Assembly: GCA_002733335.1 (NCBI GenBank)
Contig: NVVK01000007.1
Span: 108,141 to 114,943 of the forward strand
Source of the DNA: Methylophaga sp.
GTDB taxonomy: Bacteria > Pseudomonadota > Gammaproteobacteria > Nitrosococcales > Methylophagaceae
DNA length: 6,803 nt
Direction: 5' to 3'
Made by a program: the position numbers and the translations under genes. This document shows, in pieces, positions 1 through 5,316 of the stretch. The notes beneath the pieces are model-generated. The model worked only from the letters and a program-made list of their open reading frames with translations, was not told the DNA's origin and made no database searches. Position 1 is the stretch's first letter; the number at the start of each line of letters is the position of its first letter.

Positions 1-495
1 TTAAAACGCTTATTTTTACCCATTCTAGTGTTTTCACAAGCTGTGCCCATCTTTGCCCTAGCCCCTATTTTAACACTATGGTTTGGCTATGGCATTGCCT
101 CAAAAATCATCATGACAGTGTTAATGATTTACTTCCCCGTCACCTCTGCATTTCACGATGGATTAAACCGTACCCCACGTGGCATGCTAGATTTAGCCAA
201 AGTAATGGGCGCCAAAAAGAGTCAAATCATGTGGCGGATACGGGTTCCAGCTGCTTTGCCTGCATTAGGTTCAGGGTTAAAACTAGCAGCAGTATACGCA
301 CCGATTGGTGCGGTCATTGGTGAATGGGTCGGTGCATCGAATGGCTTAGGTTACTTAATGTTATTAGCCAATAGCCGAGTAAAAATTGACTTAATGTTTG
401 CCTGCTTAATCATCTTGGCATTGTTTGCAGTTATTTTGCATGCCCTTGTCGGCAAGTTTGCCGATTATTTAGATGCTTACTCTAAACGGGTTTAA
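1..495 (+). CDS. ABC transporter permease, ThiX/SsuC type (5' end outside window)
   Basis: This is the C-terminal 164 residues of an inner-membrane permease of the binding-protein-dependent transport family. The frame is open from base 1, so the true start lies upstream; the GTG at 28 is internal. The EAA-type loop that docks on the ATPase is clear: LDLAKVMGAKKSQIMWRIRV followed by PAALPALGSGL, about residues 63-92 of the fragment. Hydrophobic segments lie on both sides, near residues 12-50 and 95-152. The stretch SQAVPIFALAPILTLWFGYG and the later GAVIGEWVGASNGLGYLML resemble permeases of the putative hydroxymethylpyrimidine (thiamine precursor) transporter ThiXYZ, which are relatives of the sulfonate permease SsuC. 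Substrate is inferred from resemblance only, since the binding protein and ATPase are not in view. The stop is 38 bases from the convergent toxin gene, and I see no clear terminator between them. Confidence 0.88.
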   Translation, partial: LKRLFLPILVFSQAVPIFALAPILTLWFGYGIASKIIMTVLMIYFPVTSAFHDGLNRTPRGMLDLAKVMGAKKSQIMWRIRVPAALPALGSGLKLAAVYAPIGAVIGEWVGASNGLGYLMLLANSRVKIDLMFACLIILALFAVILHALVGKFADYLDAYSKRV

Positions 496-533
496 CTGAT
501 TTTAAGATTAATAATTGACGCCATAGTCACTTG

Positions 534-797
534 TTAGCTGCTCTTATAAACATGTGATCGGTGAGCTACCTTAATGACATTTACAACAAGTAGCCCCTCT
601 TTTATCTCATATATTATTCGATATAAACCTTGCCGAACTCTATAGTTTTCTTGGCCTGATAACTTTATACAGCCTTCACCGCGAGGATTCTCAGATAAAG
701 AATCAATTTTACTTAAGATCTTTTTTATATCGCTTTTCGGTAGAACGCGTAAATCTTTAGCTACAGACTTTTTAAAAGTAATTTTATATTTTGCCAT
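534..797 (-). CDS. RelE/ParE-family toxin of a type II toxin-antitoxin pair
   Basis: This 87-residue protein has the size and motif order of RelE-superfamily toxins. An N-terminal strand (KYKITFKKSVAKDL, residues 3-16) and a helical region with KSDIKKILSKIDSL are followed by KLSGQENYRVRQGLYRIIYE (45-64) and a C-terminal IKVAHRSHVYK (75-85). By position, R60, R80 and Y84 correspond to the catalytic or RNA-contacting residues R61, R81 and Y87 of E. coli RelE, so an active mRNA endonuclease is plausible. A ParE-like gyrase inhibitor cannot be excluded from sequence alone. The ATG lies inside the antitoxin gene (14-base overlap), so translation is probably coupled; only a weak GAAG precedes it. 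The antitoxin-first order is the usual one. The gene converges on the permease. Confidence 0.88.
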   Translation of the reverse strand: MAKYKITFKKSVAKDLRVLPKSDIKKILSKIDSLSENPRGEGCIKLSGQENYRVRQGLYRIIYEIKEGLLVVNVIKVAHRSHVYKSS

Positions 798-1017
798 GTG
801 ACTTCAGATCATTGATAAGATCTTCATAAGATATTTCAGGCTCATTAGCTCTTTCTGATACTGCCGCCAAATCTTCTTGGTCTTCACGCATTAATAATCG
901 TACCGCTTCATCAATTAGCTCAGAAATTGATAGCTGTGAAGAGGCTGCACGCATTTTTAAAGCTTGGTGTATATCAGGTTCAAAATAAACAGTCGAACGT
1001 TTAGATAAGTTACTCAT
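784..1017 (-). CDS. Ribbon-helix-helix (CopG-like) antitoxin
   Basis: This 77-residue protein has a ribbon-helix-helix DNA-binding domain at the N-terminus. The strand RSTVYF (residues 7-12) would insert in the DNA major groove, followed by helix A (DIHQALKMRAASS, 15-27), the turn QLSISE, and helix B (LIDEAVRLLMRED, 34-46). The acidic C-terminal tail (ERANEPEISYEDLINDLKSH, 55-74) looks like the extended segment that wraps and neutralises a RelE/ParE toxin. It should act as a dimer, both sequestering the toxin encoded just downstream and repressing its own promoter. A strong Shine-Dalgarno (AAGGGAG, positions 1026-1032) sits 8 bases before the ATG, fixing the start. Candidate promoter and operator lie directly upstream, so this pair can be expressed separately from the AIPR gene that precedes it on the same strand. 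Confidence 0.9.
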   Translation of the reverse strand: MSNLSKRSTVYFEPDIHQALKMRAASSQLSISELIDEAVRLLMREDQEDLAAVSERANEPEISYEDLINDLKSHGKI

Positions 1018-1025
1018 GGTAATAG

Positions 1026-1032
1026 CTCCCTT
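1026..1032 (-). promoter_or_regulatory. Strong ribosome binding site of the antitoxin gene
   Basis: AAGGGAG on the minus strand, 8 bases before the antitoxin ATG. It is much better than the weak site before the toxin. This fits the usual need for more antitoxin than toxin. Confidence 0.75.
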
Positions 1033-1046
1033 GATTCAATAACAAC

Positions 1047-1074
1047 ATTATAACGTTATAACGTCACTAATCAA
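1047..1074 (-). promoter_or_regulatory. Probable sigma70-type promoter of the toxin-antitoxin pair
   Basis: On the minus strand, TTGATT (1074-1069) and a perfect TATAAT (1052-1047) are separated by 16 bases. The predicted start of transcription is near 1040, giving a leader of about 23 bases that contains the Shine-Dalgarno. The -10 box and spacer overlap the palindromic candidate operator, so bound antitoxin would block RNA polymerase. Confidence 0.6.
1048..1064. promoter_or_regulatory. Candidate operator for the RHH antitoxin: palindrome with tandem repeat
   Basis: TTATAACGTTATAA at 1048-1061 is a perfect 14-base palindrome. The same stretch can be read as two tandem copies of TATAACGT (1049-1056 and 1057-1064). 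Ribbon-helix-helix repressors usually bind such short symmetric or tandem sites cooperatively. Its place across the -10 box supports autorepression by the antitoxin or the toxin-antitoxin complex. Binding itself is inferred. Confidence 0.55.
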
Positions 1075-1164
1075 CTAATGCAGCCATAAGAGGTGAGAGT
1101 GAATCAATCGAAACCGACCCTATTGATAATAGATAACGTGTGAAGGTATGATTGATTGGGCTTG

Positions 1165-2883
1165 TTAGATTTTTTCTCCATCATACGCTGCCAGAATTTG
1201 ATCTGTCATAGCGCGTGATTTCAATGCTTGTTTATCTTCAACATCAGCACCAGATCTATCAACAATAGCAATTGCTAATAGGAAAAGTTCTGTATACATC
1301 TCCTCATTATTGAGTTTATCCAACATTGGATTGCAGTACCGTTCACATTTCTTTTGACTATTGAGCGGAGGGAAATCGTCATTTGTTGCAATCATGGGAA
1401 CGAGCATTAGTAAGTAGAACCTAATCTTCTTATACCTTTTATCTATCACTCCAGAATTAAATAATGAATCTAAACGATAGAATGCTAATCCCGACATATA
1501 ATATGGGGAAAACTGATGGTCAACCTCAAACAATTTGGACCCCGAGTTTCCCATTGTTTTAACAAGCGTACCGAGATAGGTGGTAACCAAATGAGGATTT
1601 TTGCTAAACATTGAAGAGAATGATTTTATCTGGATTGCAATCGTAATAATCTTCCTCTTTACAACATTTCTATCAGCATTGTATTCTTTTGCTCGTCGTT
1701 CGTAATAGAGCTTTCCATCACCGCTAATAGAAGCATAATAATGTTGTAAGTTTTTTTGAAAATCAGACATTGCAGCCAGTTGTTCTTTCTTTATTGCAGT
1801 CTGATTATTTGTTGAAACTGTTATTCGAGATTTTATATCTTCATTATTAGTTACGATTAATCTTAATGGAATGTTGATATCATCAATTCCAGCATTGTTT
1901 CTATTTTCATATAGCACATTACTAGTTTGGCATCCATTTACTATTTGATAATCAGAAACAGTGATTGTATTAGCGGATGTTTTTATTGAGTCAGCTACAA
2001 TTGTCACACCATTATTTAGGACGCTAAATAATTCTGGGTTTTCATTGTTTAATGTTTCATTGATATTGCTATTTACTAAGTTGGCGACACCCTGAAAGTC
2101 TCGTACATTATCATCGAATATACTTTGTAAATTATCATTATCATCAATCAGGAGCTTCCTTAATTCTGAAAAAGGGAGTACGCCATAAAATGATTGATCT
2201 ATCCCCTCAATTTCTGGAAGTGTTATTTTGTTAGAAAATGTAAATCTTGATGTTATTGGGTTTTTAGTTTTCCTATATAGCTTACCAAGGTCATTTGCCC
2301 CAATTACTTTAGACTCAATTTTTTCAAATAGATTATAATTTTCTAATTCCCTCTCTGATGAGCTTACGACTGCTGAAATATTTTGGTCTTCATTCACAAC
2401 CCCAGTTGTGATATAAAATGTTTTACATACAGGGTTATCTTTGAAGTCCGATGCATTATCAAGAATATACTCAGAAAGTTCTGCATACTTTTTTATATCA
2501 TCATTGCGTGCCAGCTTAGGATCTTCAGAGAAGAAATCACTTACACCAAAATAGAAACCATGCATTTCCTTAGTATCAAAACTTGAAGATGTTTTGGCTT
2601 GAATAAATAAGTAGGTAACATCGAGAAAACCGTTTGATTCGAGCAAACTGTCAATTTCATCAGTATCTTCTACTAAATGGCCATTTACAATAATTGCCAA
2701 TCCGTCTATTCCAGTATCAGAACCAGCACCTACAGTGATTGATTTGGCATCAAATGTCTTATTGTATTCATTTGATAGAATAGAATAATTACAAAACAAC
2801 TCAAAATCACTTGCTTCATCACTGGGTTGCATTTCTTGAGCTTCTAGAAAGTCCTGCAATAATTTTTTTGTGATTCTATCCAT
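1165..2883 (-). CDS. AIPR-family (abortive infection phage resistance) protein with N-terminal PD-(D/E)xK-like nuclease domain
   Basis: This 572-residue protein matches the AIPR family by motif. It has NVRDFQG (residues 259-265), then VLNNGVTIVAD (288-298), YQIVNGCQTSNVL (312-324), STNNQTAIKKEQL (357-369) and YERRAKEY (394-401), in the family's order. The N-terminal 200 residues look like an Mrr/PD-(D/E)xK nuclease fold. A helix carries E28, GSDTGID ends in D60, and a strand (YLFIQAKT) carries Q95 and K97, giving a D-(34)-QxK pattern. AIPR proteins are associated with phage-resistance loci, so a role in antiviral defence by nucleic-acid cleavage is likely but inferred; mechanism and trigger are unknown. 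The ATG at 2883 is supported by a G-rich ribosome binding site. The gene is AT-richer than its neighbours (30-38% GC in three hand-counted 60-base lines, against 42-52% in three lines of cysH and the kinase-like gene), suggesting transfer. No terminator is evident before the toxin-antitoxin pair. Confidence 0.85.
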   Translation of the reverse strand: MDRITKKLLQDFLEAQEMQPSDEASDFELFCNYSILSNEYNKTFDAKSITVGAGSDTGIDGLAIIVNGHLVEDTDEIDSLLESNGFLDVTYLFIQAKTSSSFDTKEMHGFYFGVSDFFSEDPKLARNDDIKKYAELSEYILDNASDFKDNPVCKTFYITTGVVNEDQNISAVVSSSERELENYNLFEKIESKVIGANDLGKLYRKTKNPITSRFTFSNKITLPEIEGIDQSFYGVLPFSELRKLLIDDNDNLQSIFDDNVRDFQGVANLVNSNINETLNNENPELFSVLNNGVTIVADSIKTSANTITVSDYQIVNGCQTSNVLYENRNNAGIDDINIPLRLIVTNNEDIKSRITVSTNNQTAIKKEQLAAMSDFQKNLQHYYASISGDGKLYYERRAKEYNADRNVVKRKIITIAIQIKSFSSMFSKNPHLVTTYLGTLVKTMGNSGSKLFEVDHQFSPYYMSGLAFYRLDSLFNSGVIDKRYKKIRFYLLMLVPMIATNDDFPPLNSQKKCERYCNPMLDKLNNEEMYTELFLLAIAIVDRSGADVEDKQALKSRAMTDQILAAYDGEKI

Positions 2884-2886
2884 TTT

Positions 2887-2894
2887 ACCCCCCT
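2887..2894 (-). promoter_or_regulatory. Ribosome binding site of the AIPR gene containing a run of six G
   Basis: AGGGGGGT on the minus strand, 3 bases before the ATG as read here, so the effective pairing is probably with the 5' end of the run. It supports the start at 2883. The homopolymer makes the site's spacing prone to change by slippage. Confidence 0.6.
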
Positions 2895-2918
2895 AATTCT
2901 CCAGCATACTCAATAATA

Positions 2919-2937
2919 ATCTAACAGTATGTTAGAT
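2919..2937. repeat. Perfect 8-base inverted repeat upstream of the AIPR gene
   Basis: ATCTAACA, a 3-base spacer GTA, then TGTTAGAT. It lies 36-54 bases before the AIPR start codon, where the promoter should be, and looks like a binding site for a dimeric regulator. No HTH-type regulator gene is visible next to it. I could not place a convincing -35/-10 pair around it. As an RNA hairpin it would be AT-rich with a tight 3-base loop, so a DNA site is the better reading. Confidence 0.4.
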
Positions 2938-3071
2938 AAGGTAAGTAGCCTTTTAATTTTCATGACAATATTCTAGCTCATTGAAATAATAGAAATATAT
3001 TAGCACAATTATTTCATGGTTATTCCTCAATCTTTTCCCCCTATGCTTAGATAAAATTACATTAAAAACAG

Positions 3072-3080
3072 TGATATGAT
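3072..3080 (+). promoter_or_regulatory. Extended -10 promoter for the exported-protein gene
   Basis: TGATATGAT contains TATGAT (five of six matches to TATAAT) preceded by TG and one base, the extended -10 pattern that can work without a good -35. No good -35 is seen at 16-18 bases. The predicted transcript starts near 3087, at the foot of the stem-loop beginning at 3085. Confidence 0.4.
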
Positions 3081-3084
3081 ATCC

Positions 3085-3107
3085 AGCCACTTTATTATTG
3101 AGTGGCT
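3085..3107 (+). other. Stem-loop in the predicted 5' leader of the exported-protein gene
   Basis: AGCCACT (3085-3091), a 9-base loop, then AGTGGCT (3101-3107): a perfect 7-base stem. It ends 7 bases before the Shine-Dalgarno (AGGA, 3115-3118). There is no proper T-run after it, so it is not a good terminator. It may stabilise the 5' end of the mRNA or influence translation. If transcription starts near 3087, the 5' two bases of the stem would be missing. Confidence 0.4.
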
Positions 3108-3130
3108 TATGCTTAGGAATAGCACTCTAT

Positions 3131-4540
3131 ATGTCTTTTAAACCGTCACTGCCTTATTTCATTTTTGCTTTTTTCCTTACCTTTATTGCCCAGCCTTTAG
3201 CCTCTGAAGCCGGCATTTTGTCTATGCTGGGCAAACTGGGTAAGTCTGCAAATAAGAGTGATGGCCCTGATATTGACTTATCCCACTCGGTTTTTAAAGA
3301 TGTATTAACGGATGCACCTGATGGCTCGGTTGCCGAGATTCATCATATTAATGGTCAATGGCTGGCTAAAACACCTGATGGTACGCAAGTCCCTATTAAT
3401 GATTTTGTTGATAAGGTAAATGGTTCAAACACCCGTCCGACTTTAATTTTAACCGAAGCAAACCTGCCTTATTCTTCATCGGCATTTAAAAATCTACCCT
3501 CAGGTTTAAAAGTCCATATTCATTCTCGTCACGGCAATCGTTTTATCCTCAATCTTGACTCAACACCACCCAAACTAAGCTACAAAAACATTGAATTCAA
3601 GCTAACTGACGATATGCCTTTAAGCTCAGTTTTGTGGCAGTTGCAACGTCCTGTCTCCTCTAAAACACCTCACTTTATACAATTATCAAAGAATAAGAGT
3701 GATACCTTGTCTCCTCCCGTTTATGGCTCAAGAATCAGTGTAGATAAGGTCGGCATTGATAATCTCCTTGACTCCATTAATTCTCTGCGTTTAGAGACAG
3801 TGGTTATTTCTGGCAAAATAGAAAATGGCTTTCTACTGCAAGGCAACAATAAAATTTTAGTCGCCGAACTACAGAAAACTGCTTCTGATCGCGATGTTAG
3901 TTTAGTGTTATTGGGAACAGATAATCCTAAAAAGGTGTTAAAAGAACTCAGTTCTAACTGGCAGAAAGCAAGTAATTCCGGTGCTACTTCATTTGATTCT
4001 ATTGGCGATTTCTACAATCGATTTTCCCCTAAAAATGCAACGACACCATTACAACTGTCTACAAAAAATGCCGGTGAGCACTATTCTGTTTTATATTCTG
4101 AAAAAATAATCTCAAAGAAAACAGTTGCCAATAACACAATAGATTCTGGTTTATCTTTGCCATTGCACCTCATTGTCCATTCAATCACGATGTTACATCC
4201 CGACCAAGATCATAGCCGTGAACTAGAGCTGCGTATTCATCCTGCTGTGCCATCATGGATTCAGCTTATAATAATAATGTCCATAATGGCTGGAGTTCTT
4301 GCAGCAAGAACGTCTTGGTTTTTATATAAAAAATTATGGCCCTCGCCGTCAAGAGAAACGAGTCATAACCTCTTCTCATTTTATTTCATATATCTTGTTC
4401 GTTGGCTTTGTTTTGTGCTCTTCTATTTGCCATTATTAGGCTTGTTTAGCCCCATTTATCTCGTTCTAAAATGGACATTTTCACTCATTAACTTTGTACT
4501 TATTAGACCAAGTCGTTGGTTACTAGCAAAACTGCGTTAA
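3131..4540 (+). CDS. Unrecognised exported protein with C-terminal membrane segments
   Basis: I do not recognise this 469-residue protein. An ATG at 3131 is preferred over an in-frame TTG at 3098. AGGA (3115-3118) lies 12 bases before the ATG, the TTG sits in a stem-loop, and the ATG puts a normal signal peptide first (MSFKPSLP, hydrophobic core YFIFAFFLTFIAQ, likely cleavage after SEA near residue 27). Residues 28 to about 375 form a polar, probably periplasmic domain with mixed strands and helices, no cysteine pairs and no obvious catalytic motif. Near 376-399 is a membrane segment (WIQLIIIMSIMAGVLAARTS), then a basic loop, then a strongly hydrophobic region (417-458) long enough for two more passes, and a basic tail (RPSRWLLAKLR). 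The start codon is 247 bases from that of the divergent AIPR gene, and cysH follows after 115 bases. Base composition resembles the chromosome, so it need not be part of the defence block. Confidence 0.8.
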   Translation: MSFKPSLPYFIFAFFLTFIAQPLASEAGILSMLGKLGKSANKSDGPDIDLSHSVFKDVLTDAPDGSVAEIHHINGQWLAKTPDGTQVPINDFVDKVNGSNTRPTLILTEANLPYSSSAFKNLPSGLKVHIHSRHGNRFILNLDSTPPKLSYKNIEFKLTDDMPLSSVLWQLQRPVSSKTPHFIQLSKNKSDTLSPPVYGSRISVDKVGIDNLLDSINSLRLETVVISGKIENGFLLQGNNKILVAELQKTASDRDVSLVLLGTDNPKKVLKELSSNWQKASNSGATSFDSIGDFYNRFSPKNATTPLQLSTKNAGEHYSVLYSEKIISKKTVANNTIDSGLSLPLHLIVHSITMLHPDQDHSRELELRIHPAVPSWIQLIIIMSIMAGVLAARTSWFLYKKLWPSPSRETSHNLFSFYFIYLVRWLCFVLFYLPLLGLFSPIYLVLKWTFSLINFVLIRPSRWLLAKLR

Positions 4541-4588
4541 ACCGCCTTATTGTTTAATAATTCAGGGCATTCATCCACAGTCAAATCA

Positions 4589-4617
4589 TTGCATTTTGTT
4601 ACTATAGCTCGTACTAT
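4589..4617 (+). promoter_or_regulatory. Possible promoter of the cysH-family gene
   Basis: TTGCAT (4589-4594) and TACTAT (4612-4617) are 17 bases apart, in the 115-base gap between the exported-protein gene and the reductase. The matches to consensus are moderate (3 of 6 and 4 of 6). The gap shows no terminator after the exported-protein gene, so read-through is also possible. Confidence 0.3.
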
Positions 4618-4655
4618 ACGCCAACAATTATATTTTAAGTTACTGGTAAATAAAG

Positions 4656-5276
4656 ATGTTTGATATTGAAAAAGCGAACCAAGACCTGCAAAATTCAACC
4701 CCACAGCAAATCATTGAGTGGGCGCTTAAAAATGCAGAAAAACCGCTGACAACAACCAATTTTGGTCCCTATGAAGCCGTAATATTACATATGGTGACGC
4801 AAGTAAAATCGGATATGTCTATTGTCTGGATTGATTCAGGTTACAACACGCGCGATACTTACAAAGTTGCACAAAATTTGATTGAAACATTAAATCTAAA
4901 TATCGAGGTGTATACGCCAAAAATCTCCGCGGCACGCCGTGATGCAGCATTAGGTGGCATTCCAAGTGTTGAAGATGATGCACATGCTGAGTTCACTGAA
5001 CAGTTTAAATTAGAACCGTTTTCGCGTGCCATGAAAGAACAGCAGCCTGATATGTGGTTTACTGCTGTACGTAGTGAACAAACTGAGTTCAGACAAAGCA
5101 TGGAAGTATTCGGAACAGGGCCTAATGGCGCGATCAAAGTTGCTCCTGTCTTAAACTGGAAAGAAGCGGAAATGCAGGCTTATTTAGAGAAATTTAATCT
5201 GCCTAATGTCGAAAGATATTTTGACCCCACCAAAGCACTTGCTAATCGCGAATGTGGATTGCACACTAAACTATAA
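4656..5276 (+). CDS. cysH: CysH-family phosphoadenylylsulfate (PAPS) reductase, short form
   Basis: This 206-residue cytoplasmic enzyme should reduce PAPS to sulfite with thioredoxin or glutaredoxin in assimilatory sulfate reduction. Visible family features are the nucleotide-binding region TTTNFGPYEAVILHM (32-46), the strand and turn SIVWIDSGYNTRDTY (55-69), KLEPFSRAMKE (118-128), WFTAVRSEQTEFR (134-146), KVAPVLNWKE (161-170) and the C-terminal ECGLH with the predicted catalytic C200. The extra cysteine pairs that bind the [4Fe-4S] cluster of APS reductases are absent, pointing to PAPS as substrate. It is about 40 residues shorter than E. coli CysH (244). The N-terminus is shorter, and the segment just before ECGLH, which in E. 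coli carries GYLSVGDTHTT, is largely missing. Activity is therefore likely but not certain. The ATG has only a weak Shine-Dalgarno. A strong terminator follows, so it is the last gene of its transcript. Confidence 0.85.
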   Translation: MFDIEKANQDLQNSTPQQIIEWALKNAEKPLTTTNFGPYEAVILHMVTQVKSDMSIVWIDSGYNTRDTYKVAQNLIETLNLNIEVYTPKISAARRDAALGGIPSVEDDAHAEFTEQFKLEPFSRAMKEQQPDMWFTAVRSEQTEFRQSMEVFGTGPNGAIKVAPVLNWKEAEMQAYLEKFNLPNVERYFDPTKALANRECGLHTKL

Positions 5277-5282
5277 AAACGG

Positions 5283-5316
5283 GGTGGAAATAGCATCAGT
5301 GCTGTTTCCGCCTTTT
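5283..5316. terminator. Bidirectional rho-independent terminator
   Basis: GGTGGAAATAGCA (5283-5295), loop TCAG, then TGCTGTTTCCGCC (5300-5312): a 13-pair stem including two G-U pairs when read as + strand RNA. TTTT follows on the + strand (5313-5316). On the minus strand the hairpin is followed by a U-run from the AAAAA at 5275-5279. It sits between the stops of the convergent cysH-family and kinase-like genes and can end both transcripts. Confidence 0.85.

Noticed and set aside
78..323. 81-residue open frame on the + strand inside the permease gene
   Set aside because: It overlaps the well-supported permease frame and its translation shows no family features.
1102..1157. AATCAATC (1102-1109) and GATTGATT (1150-1157) as an inverted repeat after the AIPR gene
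   Set aside because: The arms are 8 bases long and 40 bases apart with no T-run. It is not a terminator and is likely chance in AT-rich DNA.
2383..2586. 67-residue + strand open frame opposite the AIPR gene
   Set aside because: It is antisense to conserved AIPR coding sequence, is rich in residues typical of a shadow frame, and has no ribosome binding site worth naming.
510..3013. AATAATTG (510-517) and CAATTATT (3006-3013) as possible ends of a mobile unit around the defence block
   Set aside because: Only 8 AT-rich bases, no target-site duplication and no transposase or integrase. This is not enough to call an element boundary.
3098..3130. TTG at 3098 as start of the exported protein
   Set aside because: It adds 11 residues before the signal peptide, lies in the loop and stem of a hairpin and has no Shine-Dalgarno. 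The ATG at 3131 is better supported.
2884..3130. Non-coding RNA or retron-like structure in the divergent intergenic region
   Set aside because: Apart from the inverted repeat, the -10 element and one 7-base stem, I found no long pairing, no terminator and no reverse transcriptase nearby.
4859..5137. 92-residue - strand open frame opposite cysH
   Set aside because: Shadow of the CysH frame; serine- and alanine-rich with no recognisable domain.
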